A stretch of 64,000 nucleotides of DNA from Flavobacteriales bacterium (lineage in GTDB: Bacteria; Bacteroidota; Bacteroidia; Flavobacteriales_F; PHOS-HE28), in NCBI GenBank assembly GCA_016700415.1, contig CP065018.1:1550001-1614000 (forward strand), read 5' to 3'. The notes under the pieces were generated by a model that had not been told where the DNA came from, searched no databases, and worked only from the letters and a program-made list of their open reading frames with translations. The translations under genes were made by a program, and so were the position numbers. Below, piece by piece: positions 46,336 through 53,000 of the stretch; positions within the stretch are counted from its first letter, which is position 1; each line of letters begins with the position of its first letter.

Positions 46336-46674
46336 ATGACTTCTATCCCTTCTGCCATTCCTTCTGCATTTCATGAACGGGCGATCAGCTTGGATCACCT
46401 CCATGTGGCCGAAGTCGCGTGGAAACGAGCCGACGTCTTGGAGATTATGGCAGCTCTCAAGAATTCAAACTGGGCTGTGCTCGGCGGTGACGTATTGCGT
46501 TCAGATGGCCAAGCGTACCGACACACTTATGATTCTTGGCATTCCGACAGGGGCGACAACGAGTCGGCTCACGATTTTGTCGAGCGCAGCCATCATGAAA
46601 CTCTTGCCTACGTGGAGCGGTATTCAGAGAGTGGAGACGTGAGCTACGTCCTAGTATTCGATGAATGTGCCTAA
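46336..46674 (+). CDS. Imm40-like small protein (putative orphan immunity protein)
   Basis: A 112-aa protein whose core (EIMAALKNSNWAVLGGDVLR, then YDSWHSD) resembles the Imm40 family of immunity proteins from polymorphic toxin systems, which share a WxxLGGDV pattern. It starts six bases after the xdhB stop, so it is likely carried on the xdh transcript. No toxin gene is visible nearby. Immunity proteins are often found as orphans that protect against neighbours' toxins. The family assignment is from memory of the motif and is moderate. The plus-strand transcript then runs into the repeat element at 46677-46782. Confidence 0.5.
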   Translation: MTSIPSAIPSAFHERAISLDHLHVAEVAWKRADVLEIMAALKNSNWAVLGGDVLRSDGQAYRHTYDSWHSDRGDNESAHDFVERSHHETLAYVERYSESGDVSYVLVFDECA

Positions 46675-46676
46675 GC

Positions 46677-46782
46677 ATGCGCGTGCTTCGCGTGAGGGAT
46701 AGAAGCAGAAAGCCCGGAGCCATCTTCGGCGAGGACTTGTAGCGGATAGCCCGACGGCGAGGCTTTGCGAGGGGCACGCCCA
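46677..46782 (+). repeat. Structured intergenic repeat or candidate non-coding RNA
   Basis: The sequence contains GCGTGAGGGATAGAAGC, AAAGCCCGGAGCC, GGACTTGTAGCGGATAGCCC and GGGGCACGCCC. Outer bases 46690-46694 (GCGTG) can pair with 46775-46779 (CACGC), and an inner GCC/GGC hairpin lies near 46720. I recall closely similar blocks after genes in many Bacteroidota genomes, which points to a mobile or structured element and not coding DNA. It could be an mRNA 3' element of the xdhAB transcript. Confidence 0.5.
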
Positions 46783-46787
46783 AAAGA

Positions 46788-46887
46788 ATAGAACGCTGAT
46801 AACGCAGACGAAGCGCGCAGATAAACGCAGATAAGATGGTCCTCTGATCAGTGGTGATCCGCTCTTTCAGCGTCATCTGCGTTCCCT
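46788..46887 (+). repeat. Long copy of the AACGCTGATAACGCAG dispersed repeat
   Basis: The left arm (46792-46833) carries AACGCTGATAACGCAGA and AAACGCAGATAAGATGG. The right arm, ending at ~46884, carries TTTCAGCGTCATCTGCGTT, the inverted complement, so the whole can fold back on itself. It abuts the stop of the CitE-like gene. Confidence 0.6.
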
Positions 46888-48321
46888 TCTGCCTTCCAAG
46901 ATCTTCAGGAACGACCGCGTCCGGATCTCCGCCAACGAAAGCCCGGTGGCCAGTGCCTCTTCCTCGCTGATCGCGCCGCAATTGAGGCCGCGCAAGAAAT
47001 AGTTGAGCAGGCCCTGACCGGTGGCGGCATCGTCGAAGACATCGCTGGTGAGCGTGGCGCGTGCGGCGCGTTCCACGAAGGCTTTGAGGCGCGCGGCGGC
47101 ATCGTCGTAGCTCTCCAGGAAGAAGCTGTAGACGGCGGCGTAGCGCATGGGGAATTGCGCGGGGTTGAGGTCCCAGCCTTGGTAGAGGCCCTTCCAGAGC
47201 GAGTGGCGCGTGTGGTCGTACGCCTTTTTCCAGTTGCGGTGGATCACGGCCTTGTTCTCGGCGCGTTGCTTCGGCGTGAGTTTGGCGCCGCGGTGCGGAC
47301 CGATGGGCATGACGTTGGTGGCGCCATCGCTGAGCCAGATGCCGGTGGCGCCGAGCGCGACCTTCATCATCATGTGCGCGAAATCGCAGACGGCGTGGCC
47401 CATGTCCTGGTACTTCGCGGTGATGTTGTTGGCGGCGGTGTAGTCGTAGGTGCCGAAGGCCGTGGCGATCATGCGGCCCTTGCTGGCGAGCACGAAACGG
47501 CGTAGCGGGTTGCTGCCATCGGCGCCGATCGTGGCCTGCGTGGTCTCCACCATCATCTCCATCTTCAGCGCGCCCTTGGCGATCTTGGTGTTGGCCTCGA
47601 TCACTTCGAAGAGTTGCACCAGCGCGGTGATCTGCTCGGGGATGGACACTTTGGGCAGCATCACCACGAAGTTGTTCGGGAGTTTGCCGCCGGTCTTGCT
47701 GGCGAGTGTGGTTAAGAAGATGTCAAGCGTGCGCGCGCCGCGTTCCTTCAGGTCCTCGGTGAAGGGTTTGATGCGGATGCCGATGAACGGCGGCAGTGAT
47801 TTCGCTTTCATGCCTTTCGCGACTTCCACAGCGGCCTGTGCGGCGGTGGCGTCCTCCTCCTCCCAGCTGCGGTTGCCGAAACCGTCCTCGAAGTCGATGC
47901 GGAAATCCTCCAGCGCTTCGGTGCGCAGCTTGTGGATCACCTTGTTGTAGGTGGCGTGCGCCAGCCAATTCGGATCTGCCTTGTAGAGATGTTGTTGGGT
48001 CTTGCTCGCAGCGAGCTTGTCCAAACGCTTCTCCTCGAACATTTGCGCGCTCAACTTCTTCGGCAGCTTGTCATAGCCGGGCAGCTCAATGGCGCGGGCG
48101 AATTCGGTGAAGTCGGCGGCGTTCTCCGTGAAGGTTTTCAGCGCGGCATTGGCCATTTTCTGCGCGGTCTCGGCAGTGAAAAGATCGGCACCGCCGTAAA
48201 CGGTGTGTACTGGTTGGCGGTCGGGCTTGTCGCCGGGGTAGATCTGCTGGAAGGCTTTGTTGGCCTTGCCGAGGGAGGCGAGGATGCGGGACTTGTCTTT
48301 GGATGAAATGCTTGTTGCCAT
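46873..48321 (-). CDS. CitE/malate-synthase-like (HpcH/HpaI superfamily) protein of the urate locus
   Basis: A 482-aa protein with a TIM-barrel lyase/synthase fold: RIDFEDGFGNRSWEEED (~140, acidic metal-binding pair), FIGIRIKPF (~176, catalytic-type arginine), KMEMMVETTQ (~250, second acidic ligand) and the late IWLSDGATNVMPIG segment. These fit the malate synthase/citrate lyase beta superfamily but not malate synthase A or G in full length. I associate this family with urate and allantoin gene clusters, where it could condense or split a glyoxylate-derived acid. The reaction is unproven. The start at 48321 (MATSISSKD) excludes a low-complexity 51-residue extension. It is the last gene of the minus-strand catabolic series, separated from it by the Bro-N pseudogene. 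Confidence 0.65.
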   Translation of the reverse strand: MATSISSKDKSRILASLGKANKAFQQIYPGDKPDRQPVHTVYGGADLFTAETAQKMANAALKTFTENAADFTEFARAIELPGYDKLPKKLSAQMFEEKRLDKLAASKTQQHLYKADPNWLAHATYNKVIHKLRTEALEDFRIDFEDGFGNRSWEEEDATAAQAAVEVAKGMKAKSLPPFIGIRIKPFTEDLKERGARTLDIFLTTLASKTGGKLPNNFVVMLPKVSIPEQITALVQLFEVIEANTKIAKGALKMEMMVETTQATIGADGSNPLRRFVLASKGRMIATAFGTYDYTAANNITAKYQDMGHAVCDFAHMMMKVALGATGIWLSDGATNVMPIGPHRGAKLTPKQRAENKAVIHRNWKKAYDHTRHSLWKGLYQGWDLNPAQFPMRYAAVYSFFLESYDDAAARLKAFVERAARATLTSDVFDDAATGQGLLNYFLRGLNCGAISEEEALATGLSLAEIRTRSFLKILEGRRERR

Positions 48322-48499
48322 GGAACGCGTGCGAGTATGCGATAGTGATAGTGCGAGAAATGAGAACTCAACTTTCCAGGTATGTCGAGCATCCGCCGTG
48401 CGGCGAACTACACAACAACGGCACAATGTAGTACCCCTCCCCGCCATTATCTTGCTCCAATGCCATTGACGCATTCGCCGTCAATGTGATCCTATCAAC

Positions 48500-49106
48500 A
48501 TGGCCAAGAAAGAGGTTAAAACGGAGGGCGGGATCGCCATCTTCCAGCGCAAGGAAGTTCGCCGCACGCTGCACAACAATGAGTGGTGGTTCGTTGTGGC
48601 CGATGTGGTCCCGGCACTTACCGATTCCTTGGATGTATCGCAGTACGTTCACAAGCTCCGTAAGCGTGATCCGGAACTCACCAAAGGGTGGGTACAAATT
48701 GTACACCCCCTTATCATTCCGACCAGTGGTGGCACGCAAAAGTTGAACTGTGCGAACACCGAAGGCCTGCTCCGGATCGTTTAGTCCATCCCCAGCCCGA
48801 AGGCCGAACTGATCAAGCGTTGGTTGGCAAAAGTCGGGTATGAGTTTGCGCAAGAGGTAGAGGATCCGGAACTTACCAAAGGGAGGGGGAAATTTGCCCA
48901 CCCCCTTTCACTCTCCACCAATGGTGGCGCGAAAAAGTTCAACTTTCCGAACACTAAAGCTGACTCCGGAACAGGCGAACTATCCTCTGTCCAGTGCTCG
49001 TAAGGTGCTGACCAACGAGAACTACCTCGCACTAACACAGGCGACCAAAAAGCAACAGCGCCTTTCGGCCAAGCCCGTAAAGAAGCGCGCGAAGAAGAAG
49101 AAGTAA
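48500..49106 (+). pseudogene. Bro-N (antirepressor-type) protein, chimeric pseudogene
   Basis: It starts as a normal Bro-N domain (IFQRKEVRRTLHNNEWWFVV, then KLNCANTEGLLRIV) but hits TAG at 48782, where relatives have a glutamine codon before SIPSPKAELIKRWLAKVGYE. That text continues in frame after the stop. At EDPEL the sequence jumps back to a second, diverged copy of the earlier segment (TKGRGKFAHPLS, GGAKKFNFPNT). After another deletion and frame change it ends with the typical Bro-protein tail (PLSSARKVLTNENYLAL, then a Lys-rich end, stop at 49106). It is a remnant of at least two Bro-N genes fused by recombination, lying against the strand of the flanking catabolic genes. Confidence 0.72.
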
Positions 49107-49119
49107 GTCACCCACTTCC

Positions 49120-49461
49120 TCAGCTCCCCCGATACGTTGAGTACCCATAAGGGCTCAACAACAACGGCACATGATAGTGGCCATCCGCGCCGAGTTCGAA
49201 CACTACTTCGATGTAGGGGTAGAAGCTCTTGGTCTTGTGCTCGCTGAAGTAGGCCGAGACATCGAAACGCATGCGGTAGATGCCTTCGGCGAGTTTGCTG
49301 TCCTTGGGCAGGAGGTCCGGGATGCGGCCATCGGCGTTGGTGCTGCCCATGGCGAGGTCCTCCCACGTATGCTCGGCAGTGGAGCGTTGCAGGGTAATGC
49401 GAATGCCTTGGGCGGGGATGCCGCGGGCGGTATCGAGGACGTGGGTGGATATCGTGCTCAT
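49120..49461 (-). CDS. uraH: 5-Hydroxyisourate hydrolase
   Basis: A 113-aa transthyretin-like enzyme that hydrolyses 5-hydroxyisourate to OHCU. The N-terminal STHVLDTARGIPAQG motif carries the catalytic histidine, RFDVSAYF lies mid-protein, and the C-terminus has HYHVPLLLSPYGYSTYRGS with the diagnostic YRGS tetrapeptide. Length is typical of the bacterial enzyme without a signal peptide. It follows uraD on the same strand, separated by an 85-base hairpin repeat. Confidence 0.95.
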   Translation of the reverse strand: MSTISTHVLDTARGIPAQGIRITLQRSTAEHTWEDLAMGSTNADGRIPDLLPKDSKLAEGIYRMRFDVSAYFSEHKTKSFYPYIEVVFELGADGHYHVPLLLSPYGYSTYRGS

Positions 49462-49465
49462 GGAA

Positions 49466-49546
49466 GTTCTACCGCAAAGGACGCAAAGAACACTACGAAG
49501 AAAGGGAGCGGCATGGCTTTGTGTCCTTCGTGTTCTTAGTGGTACT
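49466..49546 (+). repeat. Hairpin repeat (ACCGCAAAGGACGCAAAG type) between uraH and uraD
   Basis: The left arm ACCGCAAAGGACGCAAAGAA and right arm CTTCGTGTTCTTAGTGGT are imperfect inverted complements around a ~40-base middle. A sister copy is at 50052-50133. Confidence 0.65.
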
Positions 49547-50050
49547 TCACGCCAGCAATTTCTTCAACCGCAGCTTCGTGATCTTGTTCTGCTCCCCCGC
49601 TGCGATGTGGATCTCGTCCTTGGGGTCGTTCTTCATGCGTGCTTCTAACAGAGCCAGCATTTCGGCTGCGCTTTTGCCCGTGGCGTTCACGATGAAGATG
49701 TGCCCGAACTTCTCTTCGTAGGCCGTGTTGCCTTCTGCGAGTTTTTCGATCACGGCACGGTCGGCGCTTTCCATGCCTTTTTGCTCGCCAGTCGCCCACG
49801 TTTTCGTGTTGGCGTACTTCTTGGCGAGGCTATCCACATCCCCGATCTTCGGGTGGTGCGTGAAGGCTTCCTCGTAGTCGTCCACGTCGCATTCCTCCCA
49901 GATGGTGTCGCTGGTCTCCAGCACTTCGCCGAGACTATCGAAAGGGCGGGAGTACACCATGCGCTCCACCCATTCGGCGGCACCACAGCATTGCTCGAAG
50001 GCCGCAGTGGCATCAGCTTCCGAGAGGCGGTTGAGTTGATCGATGTTCAT
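49547..50050 (-). CDS. uraD: 2-oxo-4-hydroxy-4-carboxy-5-ureidoimidazoline (OHCU) decarboxylase
   Basis: A 167-aa helical enzyme that decarboxylates OHCU to S-allantoin. The active-site histidine lies in EAFTHHPKIGDVDSL (~62-75), and the substrate-binding region NTAYEEKFGHIFIVNATGKS (~108-127) is well conserved. Length is typical. It lies between allantoicase and HIU hydrolase, in the expected pathway context. Confidence 0.95.
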   Translation of the reverse strand: MNIDQLNRLSEADATAAFEQCCGAAEWVERMVYSRPFDSLGEVLETSDTIWEECDVDDYEEAFTHHPKIGDVDSLAKKYANTKTWATGEQKGMESADRAVIEKLAEGNTAYEEKFGHIFIVNATGKSAAEMLALLEARMKNDPKDEIHIAAGEQNKITKLRLKKLLA

Positions 50051-50051
50051 T

Positions 50052-50133
50052 GTTGAAAAAGGACTACCGCAAAGGACGCGAAGAGCGCAAAGGAAATTCC
50101 CTTCGTGTACTTTGTGTTCTTCGTGGTATGTTC
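50052..50133 (+). repeat. Hairpin repeat (ACCGCAAAGGACGCGAAG type) between uraD and allantoicase
   Basis: The left arm (ACCGCAAAGGACGCGAAGAG) and right arm (TTTGTGTTCTTCGTGGTA) can pair across a short middle. Same family as 49466-49546. It fills almost all of the 93-base gap. Confidence 0.65.
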
Positions 50134-50143
50134 ATTTGCGTTC

Positions 50144-51160
50144 TCAAACGATAATCCCCCACAGCCGCATCCGGCTCACGCCTCCGTCGGGAAAGATGTT
50201 CAAACGTACGTGCGACACCGGTTCCTTGCAAACCAGCTCCTTTTCGTAAGGGTGCTCGTGGTGGGCCTGCAGCTTGGTGCGCTCGATAAGGGTGCTCCAC
50301 TTGGCGCTGGAAAGATCATCGGTTTCGCTCATGCAGCCTTCCAGCCTGAAGCTGTCCGGGTAGTTGCCTTTGAAGTGGCAGGTGTCGATCAGCGCTTTTT
50401 TCAGGATGCCCTTGTGCGCGAGACGGACGATCACCCAATCACGGTTGCCGGGCGTGCGGTTGCGCTTGGTCTCCCAGCCGTCGCCCATATTGACGCCGCG
50501 GCCGGGCATCAGCAAGTTGTTCATGTGGCTGAAGAACATGTCGTTGCACTGGATGGCGAGAGCGCCGTTCTGGGCTGATGCTAAGTCCATGACCTCGGTG
50601 GGTGCTACGGCGTTCCAATCGCGTTTCACTTCGCCGTAGACGCGGAGCCTTGCCACACCGCCGTCCGGGTAGATGTGGAGCTTCACATGTGTGGCCAGCC
50701 CGGACGATGCATGCATCGTCCTTACGCTGTCCACGTCCAGGAGATGCTGACTCCCCGGGTTGAGCATGGTCTTGCCAAGCACCTCAACCCACGTGGCTTT
50801 TTCCCAGTCCCCGTCAGGGGCGTAGCATGCCTCGATGGTGCAGTACTGCGGTTGGTTGCCCAAGAAGTGGGACGTGTCCACATCGAAGCCTTTGATGACC
50901 CCGGCGGCACCGAGCTGGATCACGGCCTCGTCGTGGCCTTCGGTGCGCTTGCGGCGGCTTTCCCAGCCGTCCATCCACTTGCCGCGTTCAGTGAATTTCT
51001 CCGGGATGAAGATGGCCTTCTCCGGTTTGATCAGGTTCTCCTTCTCGGCGAAGAAATCATCGGTACACCACAGCACCTTGGCCCCAAAGCGCTCGGCAGC
51101 GAGGTTGATGAGGTGGGTGAAGGCGGGGGCTTGTTGGTCTTTCATGCTTTTTTCGATCAT
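50144..51160 (-). CDS. alc: Allantoicase
   Basis: A 338-aa enzyme that hydrolyses allantoate to ureidoglycolate and urea. It consists of two homologous beta-jelly-roll halves: the first with GKWMDGWESRRKR (~61) and GFDVDTSHFLGNQPQYCTIEA (parts, ~90), the second with GDGWETKRNRTPGNRDWVIV (~225) and IDTCHFKGNYPDSF (~258), each ending in a YPDGGVARLRVYG- or FPDGGVSRMRLWG-like strand. The ATG at 51160 overlaps the stop of the upstream small gene (ATGA), favouring this start over 51145. An in-frame 20-bp palindrome at 50702-50721 encodes part of RTMHASS between the halves. Confidence 0.94.
   Translation of the reverse strand: MIEKSMKDQQAPAFTHLINLAAERFGAKVLWCTDDFFAEKENLIKPEKAIFIPEKFTERGKWMDGWESRRKRTEGHDEAVIQLGAAGVIKGFDVDTSHFLGNQPQYCTIEACYAPDGDWEKATWVEVLGKTMLNPGSQHLLDVDSVRTMHASSGLATHVKLHIYPDGGVARLRVYGEVKRDWNAVAPTEVMDLASAQNGALAIQCNDMFFSHMNNLLMPGRGVNMGDGWETKRNRTPGNRDWVIVRLAHKGILKKALIDTCHFKGNYPDSFRLEGCMSETDDLSSAKWSTLIERTKLQAHHEHPYEKELVCKEPVSHVRLNIFPDGGVSRMRLWGIIV
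50702..50721 (+). repeat. 20-bp perfect palindrome inside allantoicase
   Basis: GGACGATGCA followed by its exact reverse complement. The identical element is at 52269-52288 in allantoinase, and both are read in the same frame as TMHASS. Confidence 0.75.
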
Positions 51161-51504
51161 ATCCTAATCCCGATTTCATACGCGTGCTTAGAACAGTAGG
51201 CCAACTTATTCAGCGTTGGCCTTTGGCAATCTTTCATGGAACATCGCTCATTGGAAATTCCACGACGTTTCTCAAGAAACTTCTCCTGTAACTGTCTGCA
51301 ATCAAAGTTAGCCCAACCAACTTGCGATGGGACTTGGACAAGAAACCTCTCCTGATACTTGTCCCATTCATCCAATCGCCAAAGCGAGCCATCACGACGG
51401 AATCGATAAAGCTCAAACCAAGACGCACTATCAATCAACTCAAAGTCGTCCTTGAGTGTTTCAAGCAATTTTTCATCAACTAAGAGGACTGAATCGCTAA
51501 ACAT
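51157..51504 (-). CDS. Unknown 115-aa protein with C-terminal Cys/His motif, within the allantoin operon
   Basis: The gene is locked between its neighbours: its ATG shares one base with the allantoinase stop (TGATG) and its TGA overlaps the allantoicase start (ATGA), so translation of all three is coupled. The N-terminal part (WFELYRFRRDGSLWRLDEWD, then GWANFDCRQLQEKFL) resembles small single-domain immunity-type proteins such as Imm27, but weakly. The C-terminus carries C-x4-C-x10-C-x2-H (RCSMKDCQ to YCSKH), a likely zinc site. No signal peptide or membrane segment is present. Function unknown; it may be a hitchhiking immunity gene or an unrecognised accessory protein of allantoin breakdown. 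A longer open frame extending to 52002 is antisense-type shadow of allantoinase. Confidence 0.6.
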   Translation of the reverse strand: MFSDSVLLVDEKLLETLKDDFELIDSASWFELYRFRRDGSLWRLDEWDKYQERFLVQVPSQVGWANFDCRQLQEKFLEKRRGISNERCSMKDCQRPTLNKLAYCSKHAYEIGIRI

Positions 51505-52856
51505 CACTTGGCCAAAAGGGGGTCTGCCATATCTCTTGTGAACCTGCCATTGGTAAGAACCACACTCCCTCCCACAACCGTCCGCTCCACCACCCCATTC
51601 AACCTCCGCCCTACATACGGCGTGAGCTTGTGCCGGTGCTGCACGTCCTCCGTCTTTACCACAAAACTCGCCTCCGGGTCCCAGATCACCAGGTCGGCAT
51701 CGCAGCCGGGTGCGATGCGGCCTTTCTTCTTCATCCCAAGGAAATCCGCCGGGTGTTCGCAGAGTAAACGCGCCACATCTTCCAGCGAAAAGCCACGCTC
51801 CTTCGCGCCGGTCCAGAAGGCGGACAACAGAAACTGCAAGCCCGCGATGCCGCCCCAGGCTTTCATGAAGTCGCCGCTCTGCTGCTCCTTGATGTCCGGC
51901 GGCGCGGGGCTGTGGTCGGTGGCCACGAAGTCGAGGGTGCCGTCCTTCAGGGCTTCCCAGAGCAGTTCGTTGTTGGCCCGTTCGCGGATAGGTGGTGCGC
52001 ATTTGTATTCGGTGGCGCCGTCGGGGATGTCTTCCGCGCAGAAGACGAGGTAGTGCGGGCAGGTCTCGGCGGTGATGCGGAGGCCGCGCTTCTTCGCTGC
52101 GCGGATCAACGGCAGGGCTTCCGCAGCGGAGACGTGTACGATGTGGACGTGGACGTCGTACTCCTCGCTGAGGCGGATCATGAGGGCGATGGCGTCGGTC
52201 TCCCAGCTCGTAGGCCTTGATGCTAGGTACAGCGCGTAGCTGCGCGCGCTGTCGGGGCTGTCGGGGCTGGACGATGCATGCATCGTCCCTACGCCCTCCA
52301 GCTCGCAGTGAACGAGCAACTTGGCGTTATGCTTTTTGAGGATCGGCAGCGCTTTCCGGAGGTCCGCCTCGGTGACGCTCGGGAACTCATCGATGCCGGA
52401 GTGCGTGAGGAAGGCCTTGATGCCGAAGACGCCGGACTTCAGTAGTTCGTCGAGTTCGTCGATGTTGGTGGGGATGACGCCGCCGTAGAAGCCGCAGTTG
52501 ACGTGCAGTTTGCCTTTGGCAGCTTCCAACTTGAGCTTCAGCGCAGCGGCCGTGGTGGTGACCGGGCTGGCGTTCAGTGGCATCTCGATCAACGTGGTGG
52601 TGCCCCCCGCTGCCGCGGCTTTCGTAGCGGTCTCGAAGCCTTCCCACTCCGTGCGGCCCGGCTCGTTGATGTGGACGTGCGCGTCGATGACGCCGGGTAT
52701 GATGACCTTGTTGCCGACGCTTTCATAGGGGATGCCTTCGGGTTGGATCTTGCCTGGGAGGACATCGGTGATCTTGCCTTCCGCGAGTAATAGCGTGGCT
52801 TCGACGACACCGGTTGGGGTGATTACGCGGGTGCTATGGAGGGCGGTTTCGATGAT
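51504..52856 (-). CDS. allB: Allantoinase, start codon missing or non-standard
   Basis: About 450 aa if counted from 52856. This metal-dependent amidohydrolase opens allantoin to allantoate. The frame is fully conserved upstream of the first ATG (52592): TRVITPTGVVEATLLLAEGK, then PGVIDAHVHINEPGRTEWEG with the metal-binding HxH near 52655-52665, and GGTTTLIEMPLN. Further ligands are the lysine in FGIKAFLTHSG, histidines in KLLVHCELEG and HVHIVHVS, and the aspartate in DFVATDHSPAP. No ATG, GTG or TTG precedes this region in frame; the expected start falls at ATC codons (52854-52856 or 52851-52853) that belong to a dispersed repeat, and a stop lies further up. A 20-bp palindrome (52269-52288) is inserted in frame. 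Confidence 0.8.
   Translation of the reverse strand: MIETALHSTRVITPTGVVEATLLLAEGKITDVLPGKIQPEGIPYESVGNKVIIPGVIDAHVHINEPGRTEWEGFETATKAAAAGGTTTLIEMPLNASPVTTTAAALKLKLEAAKGKLHVNCGFYGGVIPTNIDELDELLKSGVFGIKAFLTHSGIDEFPSVTEADLRKALPILKKHNAKLLVHCELEGVGTMHASSSPDSPDSARSYALYLASRPTSWETDAIALMIRLSEEYDVHVHIVHVSAAEALPLIRAAKKRGLRITAETCPHYLVFCAEDIPDGATEYKCAPPIRERANNELLWEALKDGTLDFVATDHSPAPPDIKEQQSGDFMKAWGGIAGLQFLLSAFWTGAKERGFSLEDVARLLCEHPADFLGMKKKGRIAPGCDADLVIWDPEASFVVKTEDVQHRHKLTPYVGRRLNGVVERTVVGGSVVLTNGRFTRDMADPLLAK
52269..52288 (+). repeat. 20-bp perfect palindrome inside allantoinase
   Basis: Identical to 50702-50721. It encodes part of VGTMHASSSPDSPDSARS, a short low-complexity insertion after LLVHCELEG. 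Confidence 0.75.
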
Positions 52857-52890
52857 TAGCTGATTAGCTGATGTGATGATTAGCTGATGC
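52851..52890 (+). repeat. GATTAGCTGATG repeat overlapping the allantoinase start
   Basis: Units of GATTAGCTGAT(T/G). An inverted copy is at 52965-53000. The ~70 bases between the copies hold no recognised gene. Confidence 0.65.
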
Positions 52891-52964
52891 CTCTTCTCTC
52901 AACTACGTGCGCTGCTCCCGTGATCCAGATCATCTCCGATAAAGTAACGGCGGTCCTCGCATTC

Positions 52965-53000
52965 CATCAGCTAATCCGCTAATCGCCACATCAGCTAATC
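52965..53000 (+). repeat. CATCAGCTAATC repeat, inverted copy, supplying the puuD stop codon
   Basis: It contains two CATCAGCTAATC words separated by CGCTAATCGCCA. The TAG stop of the urate hydroxylase (52995-52997) lies within it. Confidence 0.65.

Noticed and set aside
51507..52002. Extension of the small 51157 gene to a 281-aa protein
   Set aside because: The extra residues are an out-of-frame reading of allantoinase; the overlap geometry points to the ATG at 51504.
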